Shown here: positions 23,357 through 35,060 of the stretch, piece by piece | Layout of the letters: each line of letters opens with the position of its first letter | Position numbering within the stretch: position 1 is the first letter of the stretch | NCBI GenBank assembly: GCA_025667525.1 | Contig: CM046876.1 | Span: 26,003,224-26,067,223, forward strand | Source of the DNA: Glebionis coronaria | Taxonomy: Eukaryota > Streptophyta > Magnoliopsida > Asterales > Asteraceae | Length of the DNA: 64,000 nt | Direction: 5' to 3' | Program-made: the position numbers and the translations under genes | Notes under the pieces: model-generated | The model's input: the letters and a program-made list of their open reading frames with translations, nothing else | What the model was told of the DNA's origin: nothing | Database searches by the model: none

Positions 23357-25080
23357 CTAAATTATAGAAGGATAATAACAAAAAATTCAGTGATCTTGTA
23401 ATTATATCATATTTGACAATGGATGTGCAGTAATATTAGAAATGAGGAAATGCAACAGAGCGCAACGCCCTTTAGATTTGTTTCTGATTTGGTCACTGGA
23501 TACTGAACCTTGTTACTAAAATCAACATGACCACGACCAATTAACTTTCATAAATCAACATGTAACAAACCTTATTCTGATCATCTAATCAGGATTTTCC
23601 AAGCACTATGAACAACTAAGTACCCCCCATTATGGAAACTTCAAATGATAGACGCACTATCTCCTACCAACCAAAAATCACTTTCAAAACGTAATTTTAC
23701 AATCCCCTTAGCATCAAAGACTCCATAAATTCATTAAAGGTTAAAATTTTCACACATGATACTAAAAACTATAGAGTTTTCCAATGCAATAAACAGTTAT
23801 TTAGGCTCGCCTGTCTTACACTCAAACAAAATGAATGTCCAATTTATAGAACACTATCTCGTACCAAGTCACTCTCAAAAACCCCACAAACATCAAATAC
23901 TCTCCAATTAAATACAAATTCAGGACTTTAATGCAAAACAAGGTTATACATGCAGGAGTAAAAGTGAGCAATAACAAGGTTAAGGAACAAAAGACGAAAC
24001 CAATTAAACAAGCAAATATGCAAAGTACCATAAGAACCTAGTGAGAAAAAACAACAAAAATAAATATAAGCATAATCCTCAGGATAATACAGAATATAGA
24101 AAAGCAAAAGCGCAATACAGACAGGGGAAACACGAGCATAAACAAACAAGCAAAAAATCATAAACGCAAAAACGTAAAAGAGCAAGGGCACCTAGAAAAA
24201 CGCTTGCAAGGAAAGGGGCTAAAGGCAACAGACCAAGACCAAAGAGGGCACACAAAGAATAAAGCAGGCAATGCAAAGGCAATCCAAGCGTAACGGAAAA
24301 AGGAACAACAGAAGCTACTAAAAGCCTAATAGCCTAAAGGGAAATAGCTATGGGGGTCTTGATAATTTGTTAATCTGGAGTTTCTGAAATACAGATGTAA
24401 AGGTTGACTTTGCTCATAAATACATCAAACGTGGTCCATACATCACTGACCTTATGTCATTCATAAAAGAACAATCCACCCTTTTTCAATTCCTTGAAAT
24501 ACCATAGATTGGGAAAGCATAATTGGGGATGTATCTTATAAACTTGGTTTACGGATTTTATGCTGACCAAGAAGGATGCTGTTTGGTATGAAATTAGTTA
24601 TTTGAAATAGCAACTAATTTGACTACCGATTAAGCAACTTGAACGAACATTTCTGTATTAAATGTCTATTAGCAATCCAAAACATATGCTAATGTTATAT
24701 GATGTTTGCAAATTGCAAGATTAATATGAAAAACTGTGAAACTGAAAAAACATAGTAGATTATGTCATGGGAAAATTAATCTATTGATAAATGTATCAAT
24801 AGCTAATCTAATTCTATATCTTACGCCTCATTCTAACTAATTTTGCTAAGTTTCTTGAGCAGCCAGAGTTTGAGCATGATTATGACCAACCATTACTGTC
24901 CAGATGCTAATACGCGTCCTAGACATCTCTTCCCTGTTGTCAAAATGTTAACCTCTTAACAACAACTTCGCTCATGTTTTTAGTAATGTAGCCTTCAAGA
25001 GTGTCACATCTTGCCACACATACTCGTCAACCAGCTGGTGTGAGTTGATCTTTTTCTTCCAACAAAGTGACCCGTGACAC
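23357..25080. other. Upstream of visible SEC20 exons, no gene recognised
   Basis: This is where N-terminal SEC20 exons would be expected, but none was found by reading the minus strand. 23735-23993 is one copy of a segmental duplication. 24000-24330 is purine-rich on the plus strand, giving Cys/Leu/Phe-rich minus-strand frames that look like composition artefacts. Confidence 0.4.
23735..23993. repeat. Duplicated segment, copy A (internally deleted)
   Basis: 23735-23916 matches 25926-26103, and 23945-23993 matches 62693-62741. Copy A is joined where copy B is split by the 36-kb transposon stack plus about 400 bp more. Confidence 0.75.
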
Positions 25081-25084
25081 CAAT

Positions 25085-25690
25085 CTTGTATCTGCGACAC
25101 ACACGACTTTTCCACTTCTTCAAGAACATTTGTGCAGACTTTTAATAGCACCAAAGCTGAATTGCATCTCGAAAATGTCGTGAAAGCCCTGACTGATAAT
25201 GGGAGTGCGGTTTTCTTTATGAAAAGAACCATGCCATTGGCTTTTAGCTGCACTAGTGGTGGCTCTGATTTAAACCCAAAGACTAAGAAATTGGGTTACC
25301 TATTTTCCTTATACCATGGATTGTTGCTGTGGCTGTGAGTATACCACTATACCCCCTTTAAGTTTTGCAAAATTTTGGGTGATGGGGTGAAAGAGAATGC
25401 AACATCCGGGATGATGTTTATTCGCTCTTCTAGCAAGGCCTAAGTTGAACAACACAAGGGTGGAATCATCTTCACTCTTTGAGGTTTGGTTCTTTAGAAA
25501 ACCCGAACAGCAAAAGAATGTCGTATTTGCACACTTGACCCATTTCTTGAACCGGTTGTTGGACTTGCTTCTGCTTATTGGAGCTGCAGCTAGTAAATTT
25601 ACAGACACAGGTAATGTAGCAAAGCAAGCCGCCGCAAGAAGCATCTTCGAGGCAAGAAGGTTTCTAGTCCTGTTCGCTTCATGCTAAAGA
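25085..25690 (+). pseudogene. Unidentified gene-like fragment
   Basis: Two open stretches read well on the plus strand. Near 25125-25310 the peptide contains STKAELHLENVVKALTDNGS and AVFFMKRTMPLAFSC. Near 25485-25685 it contains KPEQQKNVVFAHLTHFLNRL and AAASKFTDTGNVAKQAAARS. Stops lie between them around 25340-25480. Composition and helix-like periodicity suggest exons of a helical-repeat protein. I cannot name the family. The frame on the opposite strand (25309-25644) is also open but less protein-like. Confidence 0.35.
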
Positions 25691-25925
25691 TCAACACTTT
25701 ATGTGGAAACTTATTGTTACCGAAAACGCTTCATCAATATGAGACAAAGGTTCGTCTACACGAATATGATTAATGGCTTCAAAAAGTGTTGAGGGCGCGC
25801 TTGCAAGTTCAGAAACCAGCGACCCTATCACCCACCTAAATCGCAAGTGGCAAGGCTACTAAAAGGCGCTTATACGGAATAACTACCTCAAACCCTCCAA
25901 CAACCTCGCCCGAACTGGGCATAAT

Positions 25926-26103
25926 CTAAAGGTCAAAATTTTCACACATGATACTAAAAACTAACAACATTTATAATGCAATAAACAGTTATTTAGGCTC
26001 GTCTGTCTAACACTCAAACAAAATGAATGTCCAATTAATAGAACACTATCTCATACCAACTCAGTCCCAAAAACCCCACAAACATCAAATACTCTCCAAT
26101 TCA
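25926..26103. repeat. Duplicated segment, copy B left part
   Basis: Matches 23735-23916 with scattered differences. Its continuation is found at 62693-62741, on the other side of the copia stack. Confidence 0.75.
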
Positions 26104-26435
26104 ATAAAAATTCAATTCACTAAAAATCAACATTTCACACAAAAATACTAAAATTCAAGACAAGCACCCCTCAAATATCAGAGCCTCTAAAATCACTAAA
26201 GACCAAGACATTAAAAATGAAACACCCCCTAAAGATTCGACATTCTACAAACCCGTAAAAACCTAACCTCCAATCCCAAACACACCCCTAAACATCAAAG
26301 AATGCCCAAATCACTAAAAATCAAAACTTACACAAAATACTGAAAAGAATAAAAAAAATTCTAATACTAAAACAACAACATACCCAATCCCGCTGGGGGT
26401 AGGGGTATGGGGGAGGTCAAATGTAGACATATCTT
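26104..26435. other. Flank of the transposon stack
   Basis: C- and A-rich spacer. 26385-26435 (CCCGCTGGGGGTAGGGG...) together with 62615-62660 (CTTACCCC...CTGCTTCCAAGAAGACATC) looks like two halves of a dispersed GC-rich, SINE-like plant repeat into which the copia element inserted. Confidence 0.4.
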
Positions 26436-26620
26436 TATTGAGAATGTTATTTTGGGTGCCCTCTTATTCATCATCTGGCATCCTTATATACAAATAAGTC
26501 CTAAGACTATTTAAGGTAAATCCCTACTAATATGGGATAGGCACTACAGCTAACCACAATCAATCATGTACAGCTATTGACAATGGATAATCCATATCTA
26601 CACACTAATTATAGCTAATA
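26436..26620 (-). repeat. copia 3' LTR
   Basis: 185 bp. In element orientation it starts TATTAGCTATAATTAG after a G-rich polypurine tract (TGTGGGGGAG) and ends CATTCTCAATA. The termini are TA...TA rather than TG...CA. It differs from the 5' LTR by about 6 positions. Confidence 0.85.
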
Positions 26621-27214
26621 CTCCCCCACAGTTTGAGTGGGAGGTCTTCGAACGTTCAGACTAGAGCGAAATTCAAAAAATAAAACAGCAGGGAGACCCT
26701 TAGTAAAAATATCTACATACTGAAATCTAGAGGGGACATGAAGAACACGAACTTGTCCCGAAGCAACAAAGTCACAAACAAAGTGAATGTCGATCTCAAT
26801 GTGTTTCGTACGTTGATGTTGAACCGGATTTGCAGACATATAGACAACACTCACATTATCACAATAAACCAAGGTAGCAGTAAATAAAGGTGTATGGAGC
26901 TCACATAGCAAATTACGGATCCAAGCAGTCTCAGCAACAACATTAGCTACACCCCGATATTCAGCTTCAGCACTAGAACGAGACAAGGTAACCTGACGTT
27001 TTGCAGACCATGATAAAAGATTATCACCAAGAAACACACAATACCCGGATGTAGACCGACGGGTAACAGGGCAACCAGCCCAATCAGCATCAGTATATGC
27101 AGTCAGCTGAGTAATAGGCGAGATATGAAGCTGAAGACCATAATCGAGAGTACCACGAACATAGCGAAGGATGCGCTTCAAAGCAGTAAAGTGTGGATCA
27201 CGAGGGTCATGCAT
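26615..27214 (-). pseudogene. copia RNase H domain
   Basis: 199 residues with the copia RNase H signature: YTDADWAGCPVTRRSTSGYC, SWSAKRQVTLSRSSAEAEYR, YCDNVS and RTKHIEIDIHF. The acidic residues Asp-Glu-Asp of the active site are visible. The frame runs through the polypurine tract into the LTR. It is separated by a frameshift from the RT piece upstream. Confidence 0.85.
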
Positions 27215-27229
27215 ATAAAGACATATCTT

Positions 27230-27631
27230 CTAAACCGTGTAAGATAAGTCCGGGCGTGTAAAGGTAAGAAACTGAAGAGCACCGGCAAGGCTGCGATATA
27301 AAGTAGGGTCACTGATAGGGTCACCATCCGAACCAAGCTTGGAATCTGTATCAAAAGGGGTTCGACATGGATTACAATTATGCATATGAGCTCGCTCAAG
27401 AATTTCCTTTGCAAACTTTGATTGAGACAAAAACATGCCAGAAGCTAATCGCTGAGCAGAAATACCGAGGAAGTAACTGAGAGAGCCAAGATCTGTCATA
27501 GCAAACTCACTATGAAGAAGAGAAATAATACGATGTAAAAGAGCTGCAGAAGAGGCGGTTAGAATGATGTCATCCACATATAACAATAGATAAGCAACAT
27601 CCGACCCGCGATTAAACACAAATAAGGACAT
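27230..27631 (-). pseudogene. copia reverse transcriptase, C-terminal part
   Basis: Contains LLLYVDDIILTASS, whose YVDD box carries two catalytic Asp residues of copia RT, then SYFLGISAQR and NPCRTPFDTDSKL and the start of the RNase H linker (RPDLSYTV). A frameshift cuts it from the N-terminal part. Confidence 0.85.
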
Positions 27632-28065
27632 ATCGGTTTTGCTATGCTGAAACCTAATCCGTGCAGCAAAACTCGCAAATCACTGAAACCAAGCACGGGG
27701 GGCTGTTTAAGCCCATATAGATACCGCTGCAAATGACAAACATAATCAGGGTGGCGAGGGTCAACAAACCCAGGTGGCCGATGCATATATACTGTCTCAG
27801 ATAAATATCCATGAAGAAATGCATTTTTCACATCAAGCTGATGAATAGGCCAATCTCGAGAAACTGCAAGGCTCAAAACAGTACGAATGGTAGCCGGTTT
27901 TACTACTGGACTAAAGGTCTTATCACAATCAATCCCCTGTTGCTGACTACGACCATTGGCAACTAGTCTTGCTTTGTAGCTGCTTAAGGATCCATCAGCA
28001 TTAAATTTATGCTTGAAAAGCCACATGGAACGAACAACATTTACGTTAGCTGGGACGAGGCACAA
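27559..28065 (-). pseudogene. copia reverse transcriptase, N-terminal part
   Basis: Reads VRSMWLFKHKFNADGSLSSY, KARLVANGRSQQQGIDCDKT, FSPVVKP and QLDVKNAFLHGYL, the standard RVT_2 opening with its first catalytic Asp, then YLYGLKQ. The frame is lost soon after (about 27720). Confidence 0.85.
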
Positions 28066-28117
28066 GAGCCCATGTTCTGTTAGAAATCAAAGCATTATAT
28101 TCATCTATCATAGCCTT

Positions 28118-29124
28118 TTACCAATTTGGATCACTAAAGGCGTGTTTGTGAGAGCGTGGAAGCGGGGAGGTGGTAGTGACGTGACAGTTCATGCGTGTAA
28201 TGGGCTTAGATATTCCATCCTTTGCACATGTGACCATGGAGTGTGTATTAGTTGTGAGGGGGAATGGGATTGGAGCTTGGTGAGGTTGATGTGTATTTGG
28301 TTGAGTGTTTGTGATGTTAGGGGAGGTCGGTGTGATTAGAGGACTATTTGATGTTGGTATGTTTGGTGTAGATGGGCTTGTTGGGGTATTAGGGCTAGGT
28401 GGATTTGGTATTAGTGGAGGAACATGACTTGGTTGAGACGAAGTAGTATTAGTGGGTGAACCGAGGGTAGGAATAAGTTTAGTAACCAAAAAATCGTAAT
28501 TTGGGGGTGTTGTTGGTGTCATAGATCCGAACGGAAATGCGTCCTCATCAAAATTAACATGTCGAAAAATGATGATTTTATTAGTTGACAAGTCAAGACA
28601 TCGATAACCACGATGCAATGCGGGGTATCCAAGAAAAACACAGGCGGTTGATCGAGGTTGGAGCTTATGATCAAAGTATATATGAGGATAACAAAGACAC
28701 CCAAATACACGCAAATGATCATAGGTAGGATGTTTATTGTAAAGCTTGGTAAATGGTATTTCATTATTGATAGCGGTGGAGGGAAGTATATTTAACAAAT
28801 GTGCTGCCATGTTAAAAGCTTCAACCCAGTAGGATGGAGGTATGTGTGCTTGAAAGAGCAGGGTACGGGTTATGTTATTAAGAGTGCGTAACATGCGTTC
28901 GGATTTCCCATTTTGTTGGGAAGTCTTTGGACAAGAGAACCAAAACTGTATGCCATGTTGGTGGAAAAGGTTGTGGAAGCGGGTATTATCATACTCACCC
29001 ATGTGGTCACATTGCAAAGACTTTATATCAACCTGAAATTGCTGATTCACATAAGCACAAAAGTCACAAAGGTGTCAAACAAATCAGATTTGTTTAGTAA
29101 AGGATATACCCAGACATAATGAGA
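28118..29124 (-). pseudogene. copia integrase, C-terminal part
   Basis: Contains SLQCDHMGEYDN (second Asp of the DDE triad), CPKTSQQNGKSERMLRTLNN (the Glu), WVEAFNMAAHLLNILPS and VFGCLCYP...CVFLGYP, all copia integrase landmarks. The tail is Pro/Thr-rich. The N-terminal part lies at 41490-41760, beyond the gypsy-2 insertion. Confidence 0.88.
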
Positions 29125-29129
29125 AAAGT

Positions 29130-32100
29130 TGTAACACCCCCAAATTTATACAACTCAATACAGCGGAAGACTAGTTGGTGTTACGGGATAGCACATTACT
29201 CATATCATAGACAACGCATAAAAATCGCGTCGTTTATTAATAAAGCATTTCCATTCATAAATATCAAAGTTACATCGGTCCCAAGTCATATTATTTCATA
29301 CAAAGTTTTACAAAGTATTTGAATGGAAATTATTGTTTAAGTGCGGACCATGAATTCTTGTTGTCTTCCCGAGAATTACCTTCAAGTACTTGAGATAAAA
29401 CATGTTAAAAGAAAAGGTCAACGATAACGCCGAGTGAATTCATAGAGTTTAATAAATTCCATGAATATAACTTTGGTATAAAATTATTACCAAAAATCGT
29501 TTCGTACAAATCATTGTAACAGGCCGTAAAATAGTCAAAGTCATTTTTATACAAATCCTTATCGAAAATCATAATATAGGCATTTGCCTTAAAAATCATT
29601 ATACGAGCCAATGTCGTAAAAACATCATACAATACGTCTTATGACGTTGTATAGAGTTAAATAAAAACCGTTATATGAATATGGTTATGAAAACCAAAAC
29701 ACGAACATGATATCAATAGTATGACCCCGTATTGCTAGTCAGGCAATACATCGTAATTCGGTGACGATAGTAGTATTTCGTTAATTGGATTATTATAAGT
29801 CGCATGACATTGTTACCTTACTAAAACAAACAACGGGTAGCTAGCCCGAAACTCATTTGCCCATCTAAATTAGCGTGTCGTCACAAAGGTCACTCTATGT
29901 AAATCTTCTCATACATAAATTCGCTTACCAATCAATGTGGCACGACGGGGATCAACCGTCAAGGCACGAACTGGGGTGATCGTCCCCAAATAGTACTATT
30001 ATATGCATAAGCGTCTACCAAATCCCGGTAGTTCACAATTCATGCTAATGGGACTTTTAGTGACATAACCTAACTTTAATAATCCATTTTATTTCATCTA
30101 TCGGGTCCTTTAATCATTCATAGGGTCATACAATCATCCGGGTCCAAATCAATAAACAAACAATCGGGACAAATGGTGTCCTATTTTATAAAAACTAACA
30201 TGTTATCTCCCTCGCGGGTTTATAAAATATTTATAAAAACATTTAAAAGAGTGCGAGGCTATGAACTCACGTTGATGTGGGAAGGCGGGTTATCGGCAAT
30301 TCGGACGTACGGTACGTGCTTCAATCACGGAAACCTAGACAAATAATACTCGTCTTAGACTCATGTCCAATGACTTTATAAAAATAACAATTATGTATAC
30401 ATATGATGATTATATATATATGATGATCAAGTGGGTTTACATATTCTCGTTTACTCATTTTAGTGTTATGTGTCGATAACTTTTATACTAGTTTACTAGT
30501 TTGACCTATTTACGTGTTTTAAGTCCAATAAACTTATTATAAGTTCTTTAACTTGTATTAATCCATTTTATACTTGTATTATCAGTATTTACCCTTTACA
30601 TGTTGGGCCTAAATGGGTTAAGCCCAATAAATAAGTTTATAAGTGTTTTAGCCCATTTTGTTGTATTATTAGTCCAATAACGTTAATTTAGCCCGTTAAT
30701 GTCCGTATGTTTTATAGTTCGGGTTCTATCGGTTTTCACTTGTTATATATGTTTATATATATCAGTATATGAGTTTTAAAAACTTTACATTAGACGGTTT
30801 TGATCGTCTAAGTTTTAATTGGCGAAAAACGTTAATTTTACGGTAATAGCCGAAAAAGTCGTAAAAATCATGTTTATAGTTTTATAACTTATAAAACTTA
30901 TCAAACTACCATTTTTATAAAATGTCCATTTTATTTATCATTGTATATACTTATATAAATGTAATATATAAGTTAGTGGGTTTTAATTCACATTTTATAC
31001 TATTTTTATTTGAGTGCTTATATAATACTATTATACTTTAATTTCCCAAAAATCTGATTTTTACCTTCACTTTCACCATTTTTACCATATCTTGAGTTAT
31101 ATAAGGAGATAGAAGCTCATTTTTGGACACCATAAACTACATGATATGTGCTACAATTAACTTGGTTTTAGCTACTGCTCAATCCAACTCTAAATATCCT
31201 TAACAGTCTGTCCAAAACTGACTCTTCAGATTGGTACTCTAAACTTGTTTTGATCATATCTCACTCATTATAATGATTCCATTGCATGGCCAACTCTCAC
31301 ATGTGTACAAGACATATTACTTACTGTATATTGATTCTACTTTGCCATTTTACCAGTCTAACATGTGGTTAGTTACTGTTTTTATACAGCCTACCATTTA
31401 AGCAAGATTAACCATTTTTACATATAGTTTTTCATCTTTTTACCCATGATTATCAACACCAAATCCCCACACAATATTTTTATCATCATATAATCATCAT
31501 ATACATATATACAATAGGAAAGAAAATACATGATTACATAATCAAAATAACAAGAGGATGAGGAGAACAATCTTTATACCACCATGATGATGTAGGTTAT
31601 GATCAAGACATGGATTTTTGATGGAGAAACTTGTGATAAATCAAGACCATCTTCAAGACCACCATTCTTCAAGAACTCCTTGTGGAAAATCAGCCCCAAG
31701 ACACAACCAAAACTTCTCCTTGGATGTTAAAACTTGCACCAATCTTCATCTCTTTGAATGGAGATTAACATATGTTAATTATAACAAATGTTTGTGGTTA
31801 AAATTGATCAAATGAGGGTGTTCTTGGTGGAGATGGGACGAATTTTTAGAGAGAGGAAAGGGAAAATGTGTGGTTTTGCATGTGTTGAATGAGAGCTAGT
31901 GGTAAAGGGTTAGTGGTTTTGTGTAGTTTTAGCTTACATTGTAAGCTTAATGTAACAAGTGTCTTGCTTGTTTATGAGGTTTTGACACATCATGGTGTGT
32001 GTTGGAGACTTGTTAACCATCCCATGTGTAGGGGTGAGACAAGTTTATCTTGTCTCATCCCCATTTAATTACGGGTAGTCCTCGATTCTAGTTTCCTCGA

Positions 32101-32564
32101 TTTGCGTGCCCTCGGGTCGTTTTACGAAAAACGTTTTTATAAATTATGAATCAACGGCACAAAACGAATCTAATAAAAATTGTCTCATCAAAAACGGAGT
32201 TCAAACACGTAAATACGAAATCCTAAGGTTTCCGGTTTAGTCGTAAAGGACGTTAAATTATAATCGTAAGTCCTAATCTCTTCTCGTAAATTTGTGAGTT
32301 TATGAACCAACACAAATTTAAAATTCCAAAATAATATTCACGGATAAATTTATTTTTTGAAATGTCGGGCTGTCACCAAAACGGTGTATGTAAACGTGAG
32401 CACGTAACGTAGAATCCTCCGGTTTAGACGTAGTCGATGCTACTTCAAGACGTAAATCCAAATTTCTTCCCAAAAATAAGTGAGTTCATAATATAACATT
32501 AAAATAATGTTTTTAAATAATATCTGAGAATAAAATATCAACCTTAAATTGACGGATTGTCACA
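29130..32564 (-). repeat. gypsy-2 3' LTR
   Basis: 3,435 bp. On the minus strand it is preceded by a purine-rich tract (TTTAGGGGTAAATGC). The 65-codon open frame at 31618-31815 recurs at 40539-40736 in the other LTR and lacks family motifs. Confidence 0.92.
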
Positions 32565-33399
32565 GCATTTACCCCTAAACAGGATCTTTGTCCTCAAAGG
32601 TCATCTTACTACTCGCTTCTTATAGAGTTAAAGCCATGTGGGTATTTCCTCCACATTCGGTCTTTTCTCACAAGTGTAACCCATTACAATACGCGAGTTT
32701 CATCAAACATAACTACGGGAATAAGATCAGGCTTAATGTTGACTTATTTTGTCTATCCATGATGTTCATGGGTTTTTGATGAATGCAACTTTTCGCCGAT
32801 CTAAACTTCATTAAGGAATAGTCAGATTTTCACTTGATAGACATTTTATCAAGTTTGATATACGATACATAATTCACACAGCTCTTGAAGTCATAGGGTA
32901 GATCCAGCTGATATGCCTTTCAAACCAAATCTTTTACATCATCTCAATGGTCCCATACAACGGGGACTTATATCCCATGATTTGTCAGATCATTAAATCA
33001 TTTCTCCAAGGTTAAAAATTTTGACATAACTTTGCTACCCATCTGGCACTTCAAGATCTACATTTCATATTCACATAACCTCTTGCCCACTACCGGCAGT
33101 CAATAATCTGATCCTAATTTCAACAATCATTTCAGGTCTCGCGGGTCGAGTATTTTGTAAGGTTAGGTTCGCCATCATAGGAAACCTTAAACCTAAAATA
33201 CATGTCCAACTCACAATGGGTGTATGTCGGGTGTCTTCATTCCAACTCCTGCATACAGATGCTCTAATATATATCCTCACAAGATTCGATCTCGATCCTA
33301 ATACGATAATTATCAATGATAATCTTTCCAAAGGAAAACGATTATACGGTTCATTACCAAAGGTCAATCATTCAAACATAAAACAGCACTTATAGTATT

Positions 33400-33690
33400 T
33401 TGTATCGTTACTTTACCTCGTCCCTTCGATTTGGGGTGGTAAAGAGTACTCACATCAAGGTTCGTTCCCAATGACTTCTGAGCAAATCTCTAGAAATTCG
33501 ATGCGAAGCGAGGATCTTGATAAAGATGTTCGATACAGGCACACTATGTTTACATAACTCCTTTAAATACAAAAGAGTCAATTTCTTCATCAAGAATTTA
33601 TCATTAACGAGAATGATATTAGCAGATTTGGTCAGTCTGTCGACGATGACCCAAATCGAATCAAATTCAGATGATGACCTTTGCGATAGC
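33400..33690 (-). pseudogene. gypsy-2 integrase relic
   Basis: The minus-strand frame reads WVIVDRLTKSANIILVND and later KLTLLYLKELCKHSVPVSN, which aligns by eye with the gypsy integrase core around the first catalytic Asp. Later text is degraded. Confidence 0.75.
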
Positions 33691-33888
33691 TAGTGGTTTA
33701 CTAATGTATGAGGCAATGTCTGCCTTCAATATCTGCCATTAGTACAACTTCTTCAGACAAAGATACATTTAGTCAAAAATATCATGAATAGAATACTTAT
33801 ACTTACGAGATGACTACATCTCAAAATCTCCATATTTAGGCAACCACAAGTGGCCTTTAAAACATTTAACGCTATCGGCTTCTCAATT

Positions 33889-34098
33889 CTAATGGTTCAC
33901 ATTATCCGCGAACCACTTTTTATTATCTATATTATCCTTTTTACAAACATCGTTCATATTTAAATTGTTCGGCAATTTATTTTGCATCTTCATTATTAAG
34001 AAATACATCCTAATTGGTTCTTTATCTTTTATACATAATGTGTCAGCAATTACGTTCACTTTCCTGATGAAATAAATATCATAACCGTATTTATTCAA
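33889..34098 (-). pseudogene. gypsy-2 RNase H end relic
   Basis: 69 residues containing YGYDIYFIRKVNVIADTLCI, a degraded form of the gypsy RNase H C-terminal motif (pattern HPGKxNVVADALSRK). It lies between the RT and integrase relics as expected. Confidence 0.7.
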
Positions 34099-34819
34099 AA
34101 TTCTTTCTTCATATCTTCTATGTTTCAGTTTCGTCTTTACTATTATCTTTATCTGTTTTACTCAATCTGACGTCTAAAGCGTTGATAATTATTACAACTA
34201 ATTAAATAATAAACATTTAATTTTTATGAAACATAACGTAAAAATTTTAATTTTCTTAGTTCGACCAATTATAAAAATGTTCAAAAATAAATTTGAATTT
34301 AATTAACAAGATTTTTGTTGATTTATCGAAAATAATTAATAAGATTCGTAAATGTTTGAAAAAATCTTTGGTTATACTTTGGTCAAAGTTTTCTTAGTTG
34401 AAAAGCGAAAATTATTGTTTCAAATTTTTAAGTCATGGTTTAAATGGGTTTCCTCAATTCTTCTTAAGTTGTCAAGAAGTATACACAAACATTTACCCCT
34501 AAACAGAAGTTTAGTTAAATGGTTTGTGTATAAGGGAATAATCCCTTAAAATCCTTTGTTAAAACATTTGTCAAAATATATTTGCACTTTATTTTTAGTA
34601 TAACTCAAAGTCTTAAATGACTTCTAAATTTTGAAGAGTCAATTTATATTCCATTATCTATTAATCACACGGTTAAATCATGTAAAGTATTAAGTCTTAA
34701 GTCTTATGTTAAATATTCAAGGTACAATTTTTAATTGTTCGGCCAATTCAGGGCAATCTATAATTAATTATTAACTTCATTCTTATTCTTATAAACAAAT
34801 AAATGGTCCTTAATGATCA

Positions 34820-35060
34820 CGAGCATGAATTTATCAAATTACAACCTTCACACATGATTCACCAAATTTATGAATGCTACAGGTGTATTAGTCAATCCAA
34901 ACGACATCACGTGAAACTCATAGTGTCCATTACAAGTTCTGGATGTGGCGATTGGAATAGATAATCTTTTCCGCAGATGCGAAGTTGATGATAATCATGC
35001 CGTGGATCAAATCCTTAAAACATACACTAGAACCTTGTAAATGATCGAACAAATCTTCCA
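34820..35060 (-). pseudogene. gypsy-2 reverse transcriptase relic
   Basis: The minus strand reads CNGHYEFHVMSFGLTNTPVA, then FINLVNHV, a stop and FDKFMLV, corresponding to the gypsy RT segment before the YIDD box, which is itself destroyed. Confidence 0.75.

Noticed and set aside
23822..24282. Overlapping Cys/Leu/Phe-rich minus-strand frames
   Set aside because: They are a product of purine-rich plus-strand composition. No signal peptide with mature domain, and no splice context.
25309..25644. 111-codon minus-strand frame (Ala/Ser-rich start)
   Set aside because: It overlaps the more protein-like plus-strand reading and has no recognised motif. Kept only as an alternative in that entry.
28013..28339. 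108-codon plus-strand frame
   Set aside because: Antisense shadow of the copia integrase tail and RT start.
31618..31815. 65-codon plus-strand frame, repeated at 40539-40736
   Set aside because: It is part of the gypsy-2 LTR in both copies and lies antisense to the element. No recognisable domain.
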